A stretch of 40,089 bases of DNA from an uncultured Candidatus Melainabacteria bacterium. GTDB lineage: Bacteria > Cyanobacteriota > Vampirovibrionia > Gastranaerophilales > Gastranaerophilaceae. Positions 30,580 to 38,566 of the stretch are shown here, piece by piece. A program made the position numbers and the translations under genes. The notes beneath the pieces were generated by a model that saw only the letters and a program-made list of their open reading frames with translations, searched no databases and was not told where the DNA came from. How positions within the stretch are numbered: the first letter of the stretch is position 1; each line of letters opens with the position of its first letter. The stretch spans positions 1 to 40,089 of the forward strand of contig CAKVGS010000017.1 in assembly GCA_934747335.1 (NCBI GenBank), given 5' to 3'.

Positions 30580-30921
30580 ATGAAAATTTCACAAATTCAA
30601 AACACACCAAATTTTTACAATAATTCTAAATCACAAAAACGAGAATTTATAGATGTTTTAACAGAAAACGTTAAAAATCCTAGAGATGTAAACGATTGTG
30701 TCGCCGTACCGAGAGGAATTTTTAAAGCATATCTTTACTTAATGGCAGGAAGCTCTACGATGATGTTAGCAAATTTTCTACCGCAAAAATGGAAAGGCGT
30801 AAAAACTGCAACAAATGTCTTGGGAGTTATTTTAAATTTTATTAGCGCGGTTTATTTTGCAAAACCGTTTGCGCTTAAAGGTTTATCACCAACTGTTAAA
30901 CAAGAGAATATCAATAAATAA
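30580..30921 (+). CDS. Host small membrane protein (113 residues)
   Basis: From the ATG at 30580 the product starts MKISQIQNTPNFYNNSKSQK, a Gln/Asn-rich leader I have seen in Gastranaerophilales proteins. Two hydrophobic helices follow at about 50-68 (AYLYLMAGSSTMMLANFLP) and 75-97 (TNVLGVILNFISAVYFAKPF). No family was recognised. No Shine-Dalgarno sequence precedes it; a TATAAT lies at 30568-30573, so the mRNA may begin at the start codon (leaderless). The frame extends to 30436 without better signals. The function is unknown. Confidence 0.65.
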   Translation: MKISQIQNTPNFYNNSKSQKREFIDVLTENVKNPRDVNDCVAVPRGIFKAYLYLMAGSSTMMLANFLPQKWKGVKTATNVLGVILNFISAVYFAKPFALKGLSPTVKQENINK

Positions 30922-30953
30922 AAACAGGATGACAATTTCTTATCATCCTGTTT
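30922..30953. terminator. Bidirectional terminator between converging genes
   Basis: AAACAGGATGA (30922-30932) and TCATCCTGTTT (30943-30953) form an 11-bp stem between the stops of two converging genes. It ends both transcripts. Confidence 0.8.
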
Positions 30954-30979
30954 CTAAAATTTTATTCCGTTAAATCGAA

Positions 30980-31207
30980 CTATCTTAATTTTACAGTTAC
31001 TGATTTAGCTTTTTGAGTGTATTCTAGTTTATCTTCTCTTGATAACCAGCCTAAACCCATTTCAGCAAAGTTTTCGTTTAAGCTAAGGTCTTTTTTCATC
31101 TTATTGATTGAAACTTCACCTTTGTTTGAAAGGTAGTTGTAAATTTGACCTGCTGATTCAATAATTTGTTCTTGGATACCTTTTCTTTCTTCTTTAACTT
31201 TTGCCAT
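30980..31207 (-). CDS. Winged-helix protein of the DUF2582 type
   Basis: The product is 75 residues. IESAGQIYNYLSNKGEVSIN, MKKDLSLNENFAEMGLGWLS and REDKL match PF10771 (winged helix-turn-helix DUF2582): 'a-G-x-i-w-x-x-L', 'g-e-v-s' and 'G-W-L-x-R-E-D-K'. It may bind DNA as a regulator. It has a strong AGGAGATTTAAA site before the ATG at 31207. It is divergent from the helicase gene. No operon partner. Confidence 0.75.
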   Translation of the reverse strand: MAKVKEERKGIQEQIIESAGQIYNYLSNKGEVSINKMKKDLSLNENFAEMGLGWLSREDKLEYTQKAKSVTVKLR

Positions 31208-31303
31208 TTTAAATCTCCTTCTTAAATAGTGTCGTCTGTAAAAACTTACCCCTTAATTGTAGTAAAAATTTTCTTGTTTTGCAATACTTTTGAAAGGCGT
31301 TTG

Positions 31304-31326
31304 TGATAAAATAGTCCATAAGGAGT
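31304..31326 (+). promoter_or_regulatory. Extended -10 promoter and binding site of the helicase gene
   Basis: TG-A-TAAAAT at 31304-31312 is an extended -10 and AAGGAGT at 31320-31326 is the binding site, touching the ATG at 31327. The leader would be very short (about 7 nt). Confidence 0.45.
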
Positions 31327-34300
31327 ATGTTATTAAATTTTATTAAAGTCGATTTTCGTACTAAAATTTTAGTCGATAAATATTTAGAGCTTATCTCTGT
31401 TGGCGTGAAACCATCAGAAATACTGGTGCTTGTTCAAAATTCAACTTTAAAAAAACAATTTAGCGATAAAGTTTTAGAAAAGATTAGCGTTAACGCAATA
31501 GAAAAATTAAACATACATTCTTTCTTTTCAATCGTCTATAATACATTGATTGAAAATTGGTGTTTTATAGAAAATTCAATTCCGTCAGATAAACATTTTA
31601 TACTCCCAAACCTTGTTGGCTTAGAGGTTTCACAGTTTTTGTTAAAAGATATTTTAAAGAAAGTTGAAGTAAAAGGTTATAATTCTAAAAAATCATTGCT
31701 TCACCAAATTTTCAGAAGATATTCGCTTATTGTTCAAAATAATTTAACAAATGAAGAAGTAAAAGAGCGTTCAAAAATTTTGAAGGAATCTTTTGCAGAA
31801 GATGCGGAAATAATTATAAAAAGATTATTGTCTTCGACTCTAAAAAGTAGAAGTTTAGATTATTTAAGACAAACATTAATTTTTAATCATGTTTATAAAC
31901 ACACTGATTATTTCAAAAATATTAAATATCTTTTAGTTGATGATGCGGATGAAATGACGCCGGTTTGTTTTGATTTTATCAAATATTTAAAACCACAATT
32001 GAAGGATTGGATTATTTGTTTTGATTCTCTTGGCTCAAGCAGATGCGGATATTTGAGTGCGGATACGTCGATTGAATTTAAATTGAAAGAAGTTTTTGGG
32101 GAAGATATTATTAGTGATTATAAAAAATTGAAAAGTTTTTCACCTCACCCTAACCCTCTCCTCAAAGGAGAGGGAATAATCACGGACGCTCAATATATGT
32201 CACATACACCCCTCACCCCAACCCTCTCCCACAAGGAGCGAGGGAGCGAAGCTTACGACGCTCAATCTTTGTCAAATATATTTCCGCAAGGTGAAATTAT
32301 TTTTTCAAACATCTTAGAAAATAAGCATGAAAGATTAGAAAATTTTACATTAACTTCTCTGTCTAAACGTGCGGAAATATTAGATTACACGATTGAAAAG
32401 ATACAAAAATTATTCAAAAAAAACATCCTGCCAAAAGATATTACGATAATAACTCCGCTCCAAGATGACATGCTTCATTTTACTTTAAGGGAAAATTTAA
32501 AATGCAACCTTCTTTTTTTATCAGGCAGTGAAAAACTTATTGATAACCAACTTGTAAAAGCAAGTTTGAACATCCTAAAACTTATGCTGGGTTTGGAAAT
32601 TACAGAGATGGATTTGCGCGTAATTTTAGCGGATTATGTTGGAATTCCTATTAAATATTGCCACAAGATTTTAGAAGTTTATAAACAGTCAGGACTTCTT
32701 CCTGCGATGAAACTTGATTTTTATGATTCTAATTATCAAAAATTTTATGAAGCTTTTGAAAGCGGAAAAGAAAAAGTTGAAAACGGAAAATGTAAACTAT
32801 CAAACGCTGTTTATGAAATGTTTTATAAAGTAGTAACTTATGTTGATGAAACAAAGATTAACAAGTTTAATTTCTTTATCAAACAATTGAAAGATTTTGA
32901 AAGTGTTTTGGGTTGGAAAAATGTAATAGAACGCGCTAATGAAATCATTGTTCAAATTGAAAACTCAATTATTGCAGAAAATCCAAGCTCTACTTTAGAT
33001 ATTAAAGATGATGATTTAATTGTCGCAACACCTCAAAAAATTATTGATAATAAGATTTCAACAAAATATCAATTTTGGCTCGATGTTTCTCATTCAGATT
33101 GGGTTAAAAATGATACAGGACCTTTGTATAATGCGTGGGTAATGCAGGCGGATTGGACAAAAGACGAATACACAATTGAAGATGATATCTTTTTATCAAA
33201 ACAAAAAACTGCAAGAATTTTGAGAAAATTATTATTGCTCGCTAAAAATCATATTTGGGCTTGTTCAAGTTTATTTGACCCGACCGGTGCTGAAAATTTA
33301 GGCGGAATTGAAGATTATTTAGCAGGTGGTGATGATAATGAAATTATTGAAGAAAAGAAAGTTTTCAAAATTATTCCGCGCGATGACCAAAAACCTGTTT
33401 TAGAATATAAAAAAGGTTCAATGGCAATTTCTGCTGTCCCCGGGGCAGGAAAAACCACAATTTTACTTGCGCTTATTATAAAACTTATTAATCGTGGAGT
33501 TGTTCCGACAAATATTTTTGTTTTAACTTATATGGACTCTGCTGCCAGAAACTTTAGAGAACGCATAAAAAACATGTGCCCAAATTCTAATACATTACCA
33601 AACATAAGCACAATTCACGGACTGGCTTTAAAAATTTTAAAAGAAAATTCAAATTATGAAAGATTAAATTTGTCTTCCGATTTTGATATTTGTGATGATA
33701 CGCAAAGAATGAGAATAATTAAAGGAATCGTGGGTAAATTTACAAAAACAGAAATGGAAGAATTTGACCGTGCAATTTCTGTTCTTAAACTCCAAGAAGG
33801 TAATATTGACACACCATCTTCTGATAAAAAGATTGCCAAATTTAAGACATTTTTTAAAGAATATCAAGCTCAATTAAGAGAAGGAAATTTGATTGATTAT
33901 GATGATATTTTAATTATGTCAGTTAAATTGCTTGAACAAAATTCTGATATTTTAGAATACTATCAAAATATTTGCGAATATATTATTGAAGACGAAGCGC
34001 AAGACTCTTCCGGAGTTCAACAAAAATTAATCGGACTTTTAAGCGGAAAACATAAGAATTTGATTCGTTGCGGTGATATTAACCAAGCAATTACTACAAC
34101 TTTTTCTAACGCAGACGTGGAAGGTTTTAGAGCGTTTATTAAAAACGCAGATACAACAGTAGAAATGAATCATTCACAACGCTGCACGCAAGACGTTATG
34201 ACTTTAGCAAACAATCTTGTAGATTTCGGAAACGGAATTTTACCGAAAGCGTTTTTCACAAGCTATATGCAGGGAGTTAAAGGTAAAAATCCGGAAAGTG

Positions 34301-35301
34301 AAAATGCGATTTATTCGAAGATTTTTGAGAATGCTTTTGCAGAAAGAAATTTTGTATTAAAGGAAATTAAAAATATTTTAACAAGGAATAAAGACGCGAC
34401 TATCGGAATTTTATTGAGGAACAATTTTCAAGTTGCAAATTGGACGCATTTTATTAATGATGCCGGTTTAAAAACTATTACAAGAAGCGAATCTTTAGGC
34501 CAAAAAGGAGTGTTTAATACAATTTATTCAATTCTTAAATTCATTCAAAATCCTTTTGATAACGAAGTTTTGGTTTCCACTTATGAAACACTTTCAGATT
34601 TAGGATTTTATCGTCAAAGATTACAGTTAGAAATCAGAAATTCAGAAACTCCGTTTATTGAAAAAGATGGTGATGATATAGAATCAACAAGCCTTTCACA
34701 ATTCTTGTGGGATATGCAATATTGGCTAAACTCATCAACACTTCCACTAGAAGAATTAGTTATAAGAATCGGATTATTTTATTATACAAGTGATATTGAA
34801 AAATCAAACGTGTATTTAATTGCAACGCTTGTAAAACGACTTAACGCCAGCGGTAAATTCGATTTAACCTTGCAAAGATTAGAAGAACTTTCTAAGAAGC
34901 CTTCTTTAAGTGGTTTTAAATTCTTCTCGGAAGAAGAGGATAAAGACGCCGCAAAAGGTAAAGTTCAAATTATGACTCTGCATAAATCTAAAGGTGATGA
35001 GTTTGAATATGTATTTTTACCTGAGATGGCAGAAAAAAATCTTTCTATTGACGTAAATCAAGCAAAACTTAAAGCCTCATCTTTATTTATGGAGGAAGTT
35101 AAATCGTTTAATCCGAATTATAAACGCAAATCGGAATTAGAACTCAAAGAATTTAATTCGGAAGAAAGTTTAAGACTTTTGTATGTTGCAGTTACAAGAG
35201 CGCAAAAGAAATTGTTTATTACAACATCCGCTAAAGCTAAAGGCTGGGGAAATAAAGAAGTTGAACAAAGCCCGAGCGTGATTTTTTCAAATATATTGTA
35301 A
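31327..35301 (+). CDS. UvrD-family helicase with a degenerate N-terminal helicase-like half
   Basis: The product is 1,324 residues. The C-terminal half has a complete SF1A helicase: Walker A VPGAGKTT (704-711), TIHGLALK, DYDDILIM, Walker B EDEAQD (888-893), GDINQAI, motif V TLHKSKGDEFEYVF (1217-1230) and motif VI LLYVAVTRAQ (1284-1293). Residues 1-650 look like a second helicase: VGVKPSEILVLVQNSTLKKQ, IEKLNIHSFFSIVYNTL, YLLVDDADEMTP (a Walker B relic) and IICFDSLGSS, but no Walker A is seen. An inactive plus active helicase recalls AddB and AddA, here in one chain and without a visible nuclease. Residues about 272-315 are encoded by two inserted repeat elements. The role is probably DNA repair. 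Confidence 0.85.
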   Translation: MLLNFIKVDFRTKILVDKYLELISVGVKPSEILVLVQNSTLKKQFSDKVLEKISVNAIEKLNIHSFFSIVYNTLIENWCFIENSIPSDKHFILPNLVGLEVSQFLLKDILKKVEVKGYNSKKSLLHQIFRRYSLIVQNNLTNEEVKERSKILKESFAEDAEIIIKRLLSSTLKSRSLDYLRQTLIFNHVYKHTDYFKNIKYLLVDDADEMTPVCFDFIKYLKPQLKDWIICFDSLGSSRCGYLSADTSIEFKLKEVFGEDIISDYKKLKSFSPHPNPLLKGEGIITDAQYMSHTPLTPTLSHKERGSEAYDAQSLSNIFPQGEIIFSNILENKHERLENFTLTSLSKRAEILDYTIEKIQKLFKKNILPKDITIITPLQDDMLHFTLRENLKCNLLFLSGSEKLIDNQLVKASLNILKLMLGLEITEMDLRVILADYVGIPIKYCHKILEVYKQSGLLPAMKLDFYDSNYQKFYEAFESGKEKVENGKCKLSNAVYEMFYKVVTYVDETKINKFNFFIKQLKDFESVLGWKNVIERANEIIVQIENSIIAENPSSTLDIKDDDLIVATPQKIIDNKISTKYQFWLDVSHSDWVKNDTGPLYNAWVMQADWTKDEYTIEDDIFLSKQKTARILRKLLLLAKNHIWACSSLFDPTGAENLGGIEDYLAGGDDNEIIEEKKVFKIIPRDDQKPVLEYKKGSMAISAVPGAGKTTILLALIIKLINRGVVPTNIFVLTYMDSAARNFRERIKNMCPNSNTLPNISTIHGLALKILKENSNYERLNLSSDFDICDDTQRMRIIKGIVGKFTKTEMEEFDRAISVLKLQEGNIDTPSSDKKIAKFKTFFKEYQAQLREGNLIDYDDILIMSVKLLEQNSDILEYYQNICEYIIEDEAQDSSGVQQKLIGLLSGKHKNLIRCGDINQAITTTFSNADVEGFRAFIKNADTTVEMNHSQRCTQDVMTLANNLVDFGNGILPKAFFTSYMQGVKGKNPESENAIYSKIFENAFAERNFVLKEIKNILTRNKDATIGILLRNNFQVANWTHFINDAGLKTITRSESLGQKGVFNTIYSILKFIQNPFDNEVLVSTYETLSDLGFYRQRLQLEIRNSETPFIEKDGDDIESTSLSQFLWDMQYWLNSSTLPLEELVIRIGLFYYTSDIEKSNVYLIATLVKRLNASGKFDLTLQRLEELSKKPSLSGFKFFSEEEDKDAAKGKVQIMTLHKSKGDEFEYVFLPEMAEKNLSIDVNQAKLKASSLFMEEVKSFNPNYKRKSELELKEFNSEESLRLLYVAVTRAQKKLFITTSAKAKGWGNKEVEQSPSVIFSNIL
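32143..32266. repeat. Two palindromic repeat elements inserted in frame in the helicase gene
   Basis: Copy 1 (about 32143-32194) and copy 2 (about 32211-32266) share CCTCACCC, AACCCTCTCC, a short hairpin with GGAG-GAGGG, and an ACG-CTCAAT end. They encode SPHPNPLLKGEG and PLTPTLSHKERGSEA. These peptides are the signature of a widespread bacterial element that produces 'SPHPNPLPxGER' / 'TPTLSxxER' in proteins. The two copies are read in different frames at their left ends, yet both are open. Confidence 0.8.
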
Positions 35302-35361
35302 ATTTTTGTTTCATTTTTCATTAATGTAGCAAAAATTTTTTTTACACACCTTTTAAAAAAT

Positions 35362-36069
35362 ATGAGAATTTTATTTAACACCACATCATACTCTGCAACC
35401 AACAATTACAATTCCGCTTACCAACAAAATCTAAATTTTTCTGGCAGACAAAAACTGAACATTCCTAAAGATGTGCTGGAAAATTTAATAGAAGAAGGTT
35501 TAAACGAAACAACAATTGCAAAAAGATTAGGAATACGCCCCTCACACTTAATCTCTTTGTTAACAAAACACAAATTAGAAACTAAACCTCGTATAGCACA
35601 AAACAAACTAATCGACGATGTCGAAAATCTGGTTTTACAAGGTTTTTCCTGCACGCAAATGGGTAAAATGTACAATATGAAAAGCAGAGACGCATATTAT
35701 ATTGCAATAAAAGTTCTTGGTGCCGATGGTTATAAAAAATGTAAAAGAAAAGGTGACATATTAAGAGCCTCTCGTTCCCAAATTGTACCCAAAAAACAAA
35801 AGCCCCAAAAAGTTCATGAATTAAGCCCAAAGTCTATTGAATTAAATTTTAAGATTTTAAGCAAATTCCACAGTGAAAGCGATTTAAACAAAATAAAAGC
35901 TCAAATGGAACGAAAAGAAAATCCGGAAGAAGACATTGCAATAAGAGAATGTTTAAGAGAAAAGTTAAAACCATTATTGCAAAAAAAATGTTCAAAAGAA
36001 GAAATTAAACGAAATATGGGATTTCCTTTAGAAAAAATAATTGATTTTATTGTCGGAAAAAATTTATAA
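35362..36069 (+). CDS. Helix-turn-helix protein with N-terminal NFSG motif
   Basis: The product is 235 residues. Residues 1-30 are an Asn/Tyr/Gln-rich leader with NLNFSGRQK. Residues about 32-65 hold NLIEEGLNETTIAKRLGIRP, a HTH of the 'i-a-k-r-l-g-i' kind, and a second similar unit occurs at about 93-125 (LVLQGFSCTQMGKMYNMKSR). A third, weaker unit is near the C terminus (KKCSKEEIKRNMGFPLEKII). Three repeated DNA-binding motifs suggest a regulator. There is no clear binding site before the ATG at 35362 (AAAAAAT), as with the gene at 30580. The family is unknown. Confidence 0.6.
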   Translation: MRILFNTTSYSATNNYNSAYQQNLNFSGRQKLNIPKDVLENLIEEGLNETTIAKRLGIRPSHLISLLTKHKLETKPRIAQNKLIDDVENLVLQGFSCTQMGKMYNMKSRDAYYIAIKVLGADGYKKCKRKGDILRASRSQIVPKKQKPQKVHELSPKSIELNFKILSKFHSESDLNKIKAQMERKENPEEDIAIRECLREKLKPLLQKKCSKEEIKRNMGFPLEKIIDFIVGKNL

Positions 36070-36080
36070 TAAACTTATAC

Positions 36081-36114
36081 AAAAAATTACTGCTAATAAT
36101 AACAGTAATTTTTT
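36081..36114. terminator. Intrinsic terminator between converging genes
   Basis: AAAAAATTACTG (36081-36092) and CAGTAATTTTTT (36103-36114) form a 12-bp stem whose right arm ends in a T-run. It ends the HTH gene and, on the other strand, the Hsp20-like gene. Confidence 0.8.
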
Positions 36115-36138
36115 AACACTTAATTTTATCCAATAAAT

Positions 36139-36624
36139 TTAATCTTCAAAAGGAATTGTCACAATATACTTATTGCCTTTACGTTCTTTAACGATTTTGT
36201 TTGGCATAAGTTTTTCATCAAGATAAAAAGATTGTGAAAAATTCATAATTTTTTCACCTCTAAGTTCCTTTTTCTGCATATCGCCTGAAACAGTAATTAT
36301 ATTATTGTCCAATTTGACATCAACGTTTTTTTCATCATCACCAAGAGGTTTTAAATCTACAATAATTTTGTATTCATTTGATTCTTTTACTAAATTTACT
36401 AACATTGGTGACATTTTGGGCACAAATGGACTTTCCATCATCCTTTCATCAAACCTTTGAATATTATTCATAGTTTTTTCCATTTTACGGATTTGATACT
36501 CAGGATTAAACATTCTGTTCAATGTCAAATCTACTGCCAAATAAAAAGCTAAAAATGCTCCTAAAAATGTTGCAACAATTACTCCGATAACTTTAAATAA
36601 ATGATGTTTGTTTTCTTCTGGCAT
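36139..36624 (-). CDS. Membrane-anchored Hsp20-like (alpha-crystallin domain) protein
   Basis: The product is 161 residues from the ATG at 36624, with AAAGGAG 6 nt upstream; the frame back to 36720 lacks a signal. Residues about 10-31 (VIGVIVATFLGAFLAFYLAV) are one membrane helix, so the C-terminal domain lies outside or at the membrane face. Residues about 70-155 match an alpha-crystallin domain: YKIIVDLKPLG, NVDVKLDNNIITVSGDMQKK, and the end SFYLDEKLMPNKIVKERKGN with KYIVTIP. The I-x-I/V tail motif reads VTIPFED. Small heat-shock proteins are usually soluble, so the membrane anchor is notable. Confidence 0.75.
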   Translation of the reverse strand: MPEENKHHLFKVIGVIVATFLGAFLAFYLAVDLTLNRMFNPEYQIRKMEKTMNNIQRFDERMMESPFVPKMSPMLVNLVKESNEYKIIVDLKPLGDDEKNVDVKLDNNIITVSGDMQKKELRGEKIMNFSQSFYLDEKLMPNKIVKERKGNKYIVTIPFED

Positions 36625-36716
36625 AAAAAAACTCCTTTCCTTTATCAAATTTTTTACATCATTGTAATAAAGATTGCAATAGCCAAGGTGGAGAGTAATA
36701 CAAGAAGAGCAAGCTA

Positions 36717-38561
36717 TCAAAGCATTTCATAAATTTCATTATATTTTTCTATGATTTCAAAACTCCAACGCGTATCATAATTCATCGCATTTTTGATTAG
36801 CAAATTCCAACTTGAATGATTGTTTGTATATAAATTTAGTGCCTTATTTAATATCGCAAGATAATCTTCTTCTGCATCCGCATCATTCAAAAGCGTTTTT
36901 TTGGTCTTAAATCCACATCCCAAAACCATATCATCAAAAATATCCGCAACAGTGTCATTAAGTATTCCAACTCTTGCAGCAACAGGAATACAACCTAATT
37001 CCATACCATACAGATATTCAATATTAGGGCTGTTGATACGTCTTGGTAAAAGATTAATATCAGACGCTGCATAAAATTGTTCTGTATTAATTTTGCCGTC
37101 TATATATAACCATCTGCCATTAAAATCAAAATGATTTTCTAAAAATTCAACCCAAGATTTTATAAAATTATTACTTAAACCGTTTGGAATATTAACAATC
37201 ACCTGAATATTTTTTCTTAATTCAAAAAGCTTCAAAATTGAACTAAACGCAACATCAACCCCGTTTTTAAAAATATCATTATCAAATTTTGCAAATATAA
37301 GCGGTGCTTCATAAAAAGAATCAAGATAACCTCTAATTTCGCAATCTTCTGATTTCAAAAGATTAATATCCACAAATTTTGTTTTCACTCTTTGCGCCGA
37401 AAATTCTTTCAACAAATATGTTTTATTTTTTTGTCTTAACTCTCTAAAATTACCAACATCAAAAGGCTGATAAAGTTTTGTTTTAATTTCTCCAATGCCT
37501 AAATTTACAAAGCCGCTTTTTGATTTTGTTTGATTAATTCTGGTTTTTAAATCAACACAGGGATTTTCAAAAATTTCTTTATAATAGCTCTCAGAAATCA
37601 CAGCCCAAAAATCTGTTTTTTTGAGCGTAAAATACATTTTGTCATAATAACTGTTATTCTCAAACCGAAGTTCAGGAAAAAGTTTTAACACTCTTGCATT
37701 CATTCTCTTGAATAAAATATTTTCATCAAGTTCTTCTTCTCTGTTAATATTTTCTCTGAATTTCACATAATTTTGATAAATAAAATCCAAACAATCACGC
37801 ATTTGGCGAAAATTCTTTGTGCTGTGCAAATTAAAAAGCGACGCAATACATTTTTGAATAATTTTATCACGACACAGTTTTTTCATGCCTTGAGGATTAA
37901 CAAGATTAATCGCCGCCCAAAAAGGTTCTATTTTCTCACTCTCCAAGGTATAAAAATCATCAACAATTTGCAAAACTCTAATCGGATAAGACAATTTGCT
38001 TTCAAACTCCGCGCCCAAAAAGAACGGGATTTTATCCACATGAATGATATCAGGTTTGAGTTTTTTTGCGCAAATTCTAACCGCTTTCATAAACGGTGCT
38101 AAAAATTGAAGTTTAGAAAAATCATTATTCTCAAGAGTGAAAAAAGCAGAAGAATATAAGCCGAAAATTTCTACGTTCTCCGCAATCCTCGGAAATTTGT
38201 ACAATCTCGCTTCATTGTTTTTGTTTTGTAAGAAGAAATCAAAACTAATATTTGTTTTTTCCAAATTTTCAACGTTATTTACTGGTACAAGAACTTTAAT
38301 ATCTTTATCGGGATATTGTTTCCTAAACGCCAAAATATAAGCAATTGGCGGTTCTTGAACAGTTACAATCAGAACTTGTTTGAAATCTTTTTTCAACTTT
38401 TTTCTTAATAAAGATGATAGATTTTTTCTCAAAAACCTGAATTGAGTCTTAAAATCATGAAACATGTCTACATTTTCAACTTGCTGAACAACTTTTTTTG
38501 AAGGTCGTTCAAACATCAAATCGAGTTCTTTTGTATGTGTTTCTGTTTCAAAATTTTCCAT
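36717..38561 (-). CDS. Divergent GT5 / glycogen-synthase-like glycosyltransferase
   Basis: The product is 614 residues. The N-terminal half contains IKVLVPVNNVENLEKTNISF and GLYSSAFFTLENNDFSKLQF, then KPDIIHVDKIPFFLG, the layout of the glycogen synthase N-terminal Rossmann domain. The C-terminal half has DINLLPRRINSPNIEYLYGM, then ELGCIPVAARVGILNDTVAD, corresponding to the conserved 'D-x-x-L-x-P-S-x-x-E-P-C-G-l-x-q-x-x-a-m-x-y-G-x-x-P-v-x-x-x-x-G-G-L-x-D-t-v'. The usual KTGGL loop is absent and Glu/Cys of EPCG are replaced by SPN. It may be a non-glycogen GT-B enzyme. It starts 5 nt from the end of the GT2 gene, forming an operon. Confidence 0.6.
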   Translation of the reverse strand: MENFETETHTKELDLMFERPSKKVVQQVENVDMFHDFKTQFRFLRKNLSSLLRKKLKKDFKQVLIVTVQEPPIAYILAFRKQYPDKDIKVLVPVNNVENLEKTNISFDFFLQNKNNEARLYKFPRIAENVEIFGLYSSAFFTLENNDFSKLQFLAPFMKAVRICAKKLKPDIIHVDKIPFFLGAEFESKLSYPIRVLQIVDDFYTLESEKIEPFWAAINLVNPQGMKKLCRDKIIQKCIASLFNLHSTKNFRQMRDCLDFIYQNYVKFRENINREEELDENILFKRMNARVLKLFPELRFENNSYYDKMYFTLKKTDFWAVISESYYKEIFENPCVDLKTRINQTKSKSGFVNLGIGEIKTKLYQPFDVGNFRELRQKNKTYLLKEFSAQRVKTKFVDINLLKSEDCEIRGYLDSFYEAPLIFAKFDNDIFKNGVDVAFSSILKLFELRKNIQVIVNIPNGLSNNFIKSWVEFLENHFDFNGRWLYIDGKINTEQFYAASDINLLPRRINSPNIEYLYGMELGCIPVAARVGILNDTVADIFDDMVLGCGFKTKKTLLNDADAEEDYLAILNKALNLYTNNHSSWNLLIKNAMNYDTRWSFEIIEKYNEIYEML

Positions 38562-38566
38562 AACCC

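Noticed and set aside
32143..32266. Repeat pair considered as an insertion sequence or MITE
   Set aside because: No transposase, no target-site duplication seen, and both copies keep the reading frame; they fit the palindromic coding-element class better.
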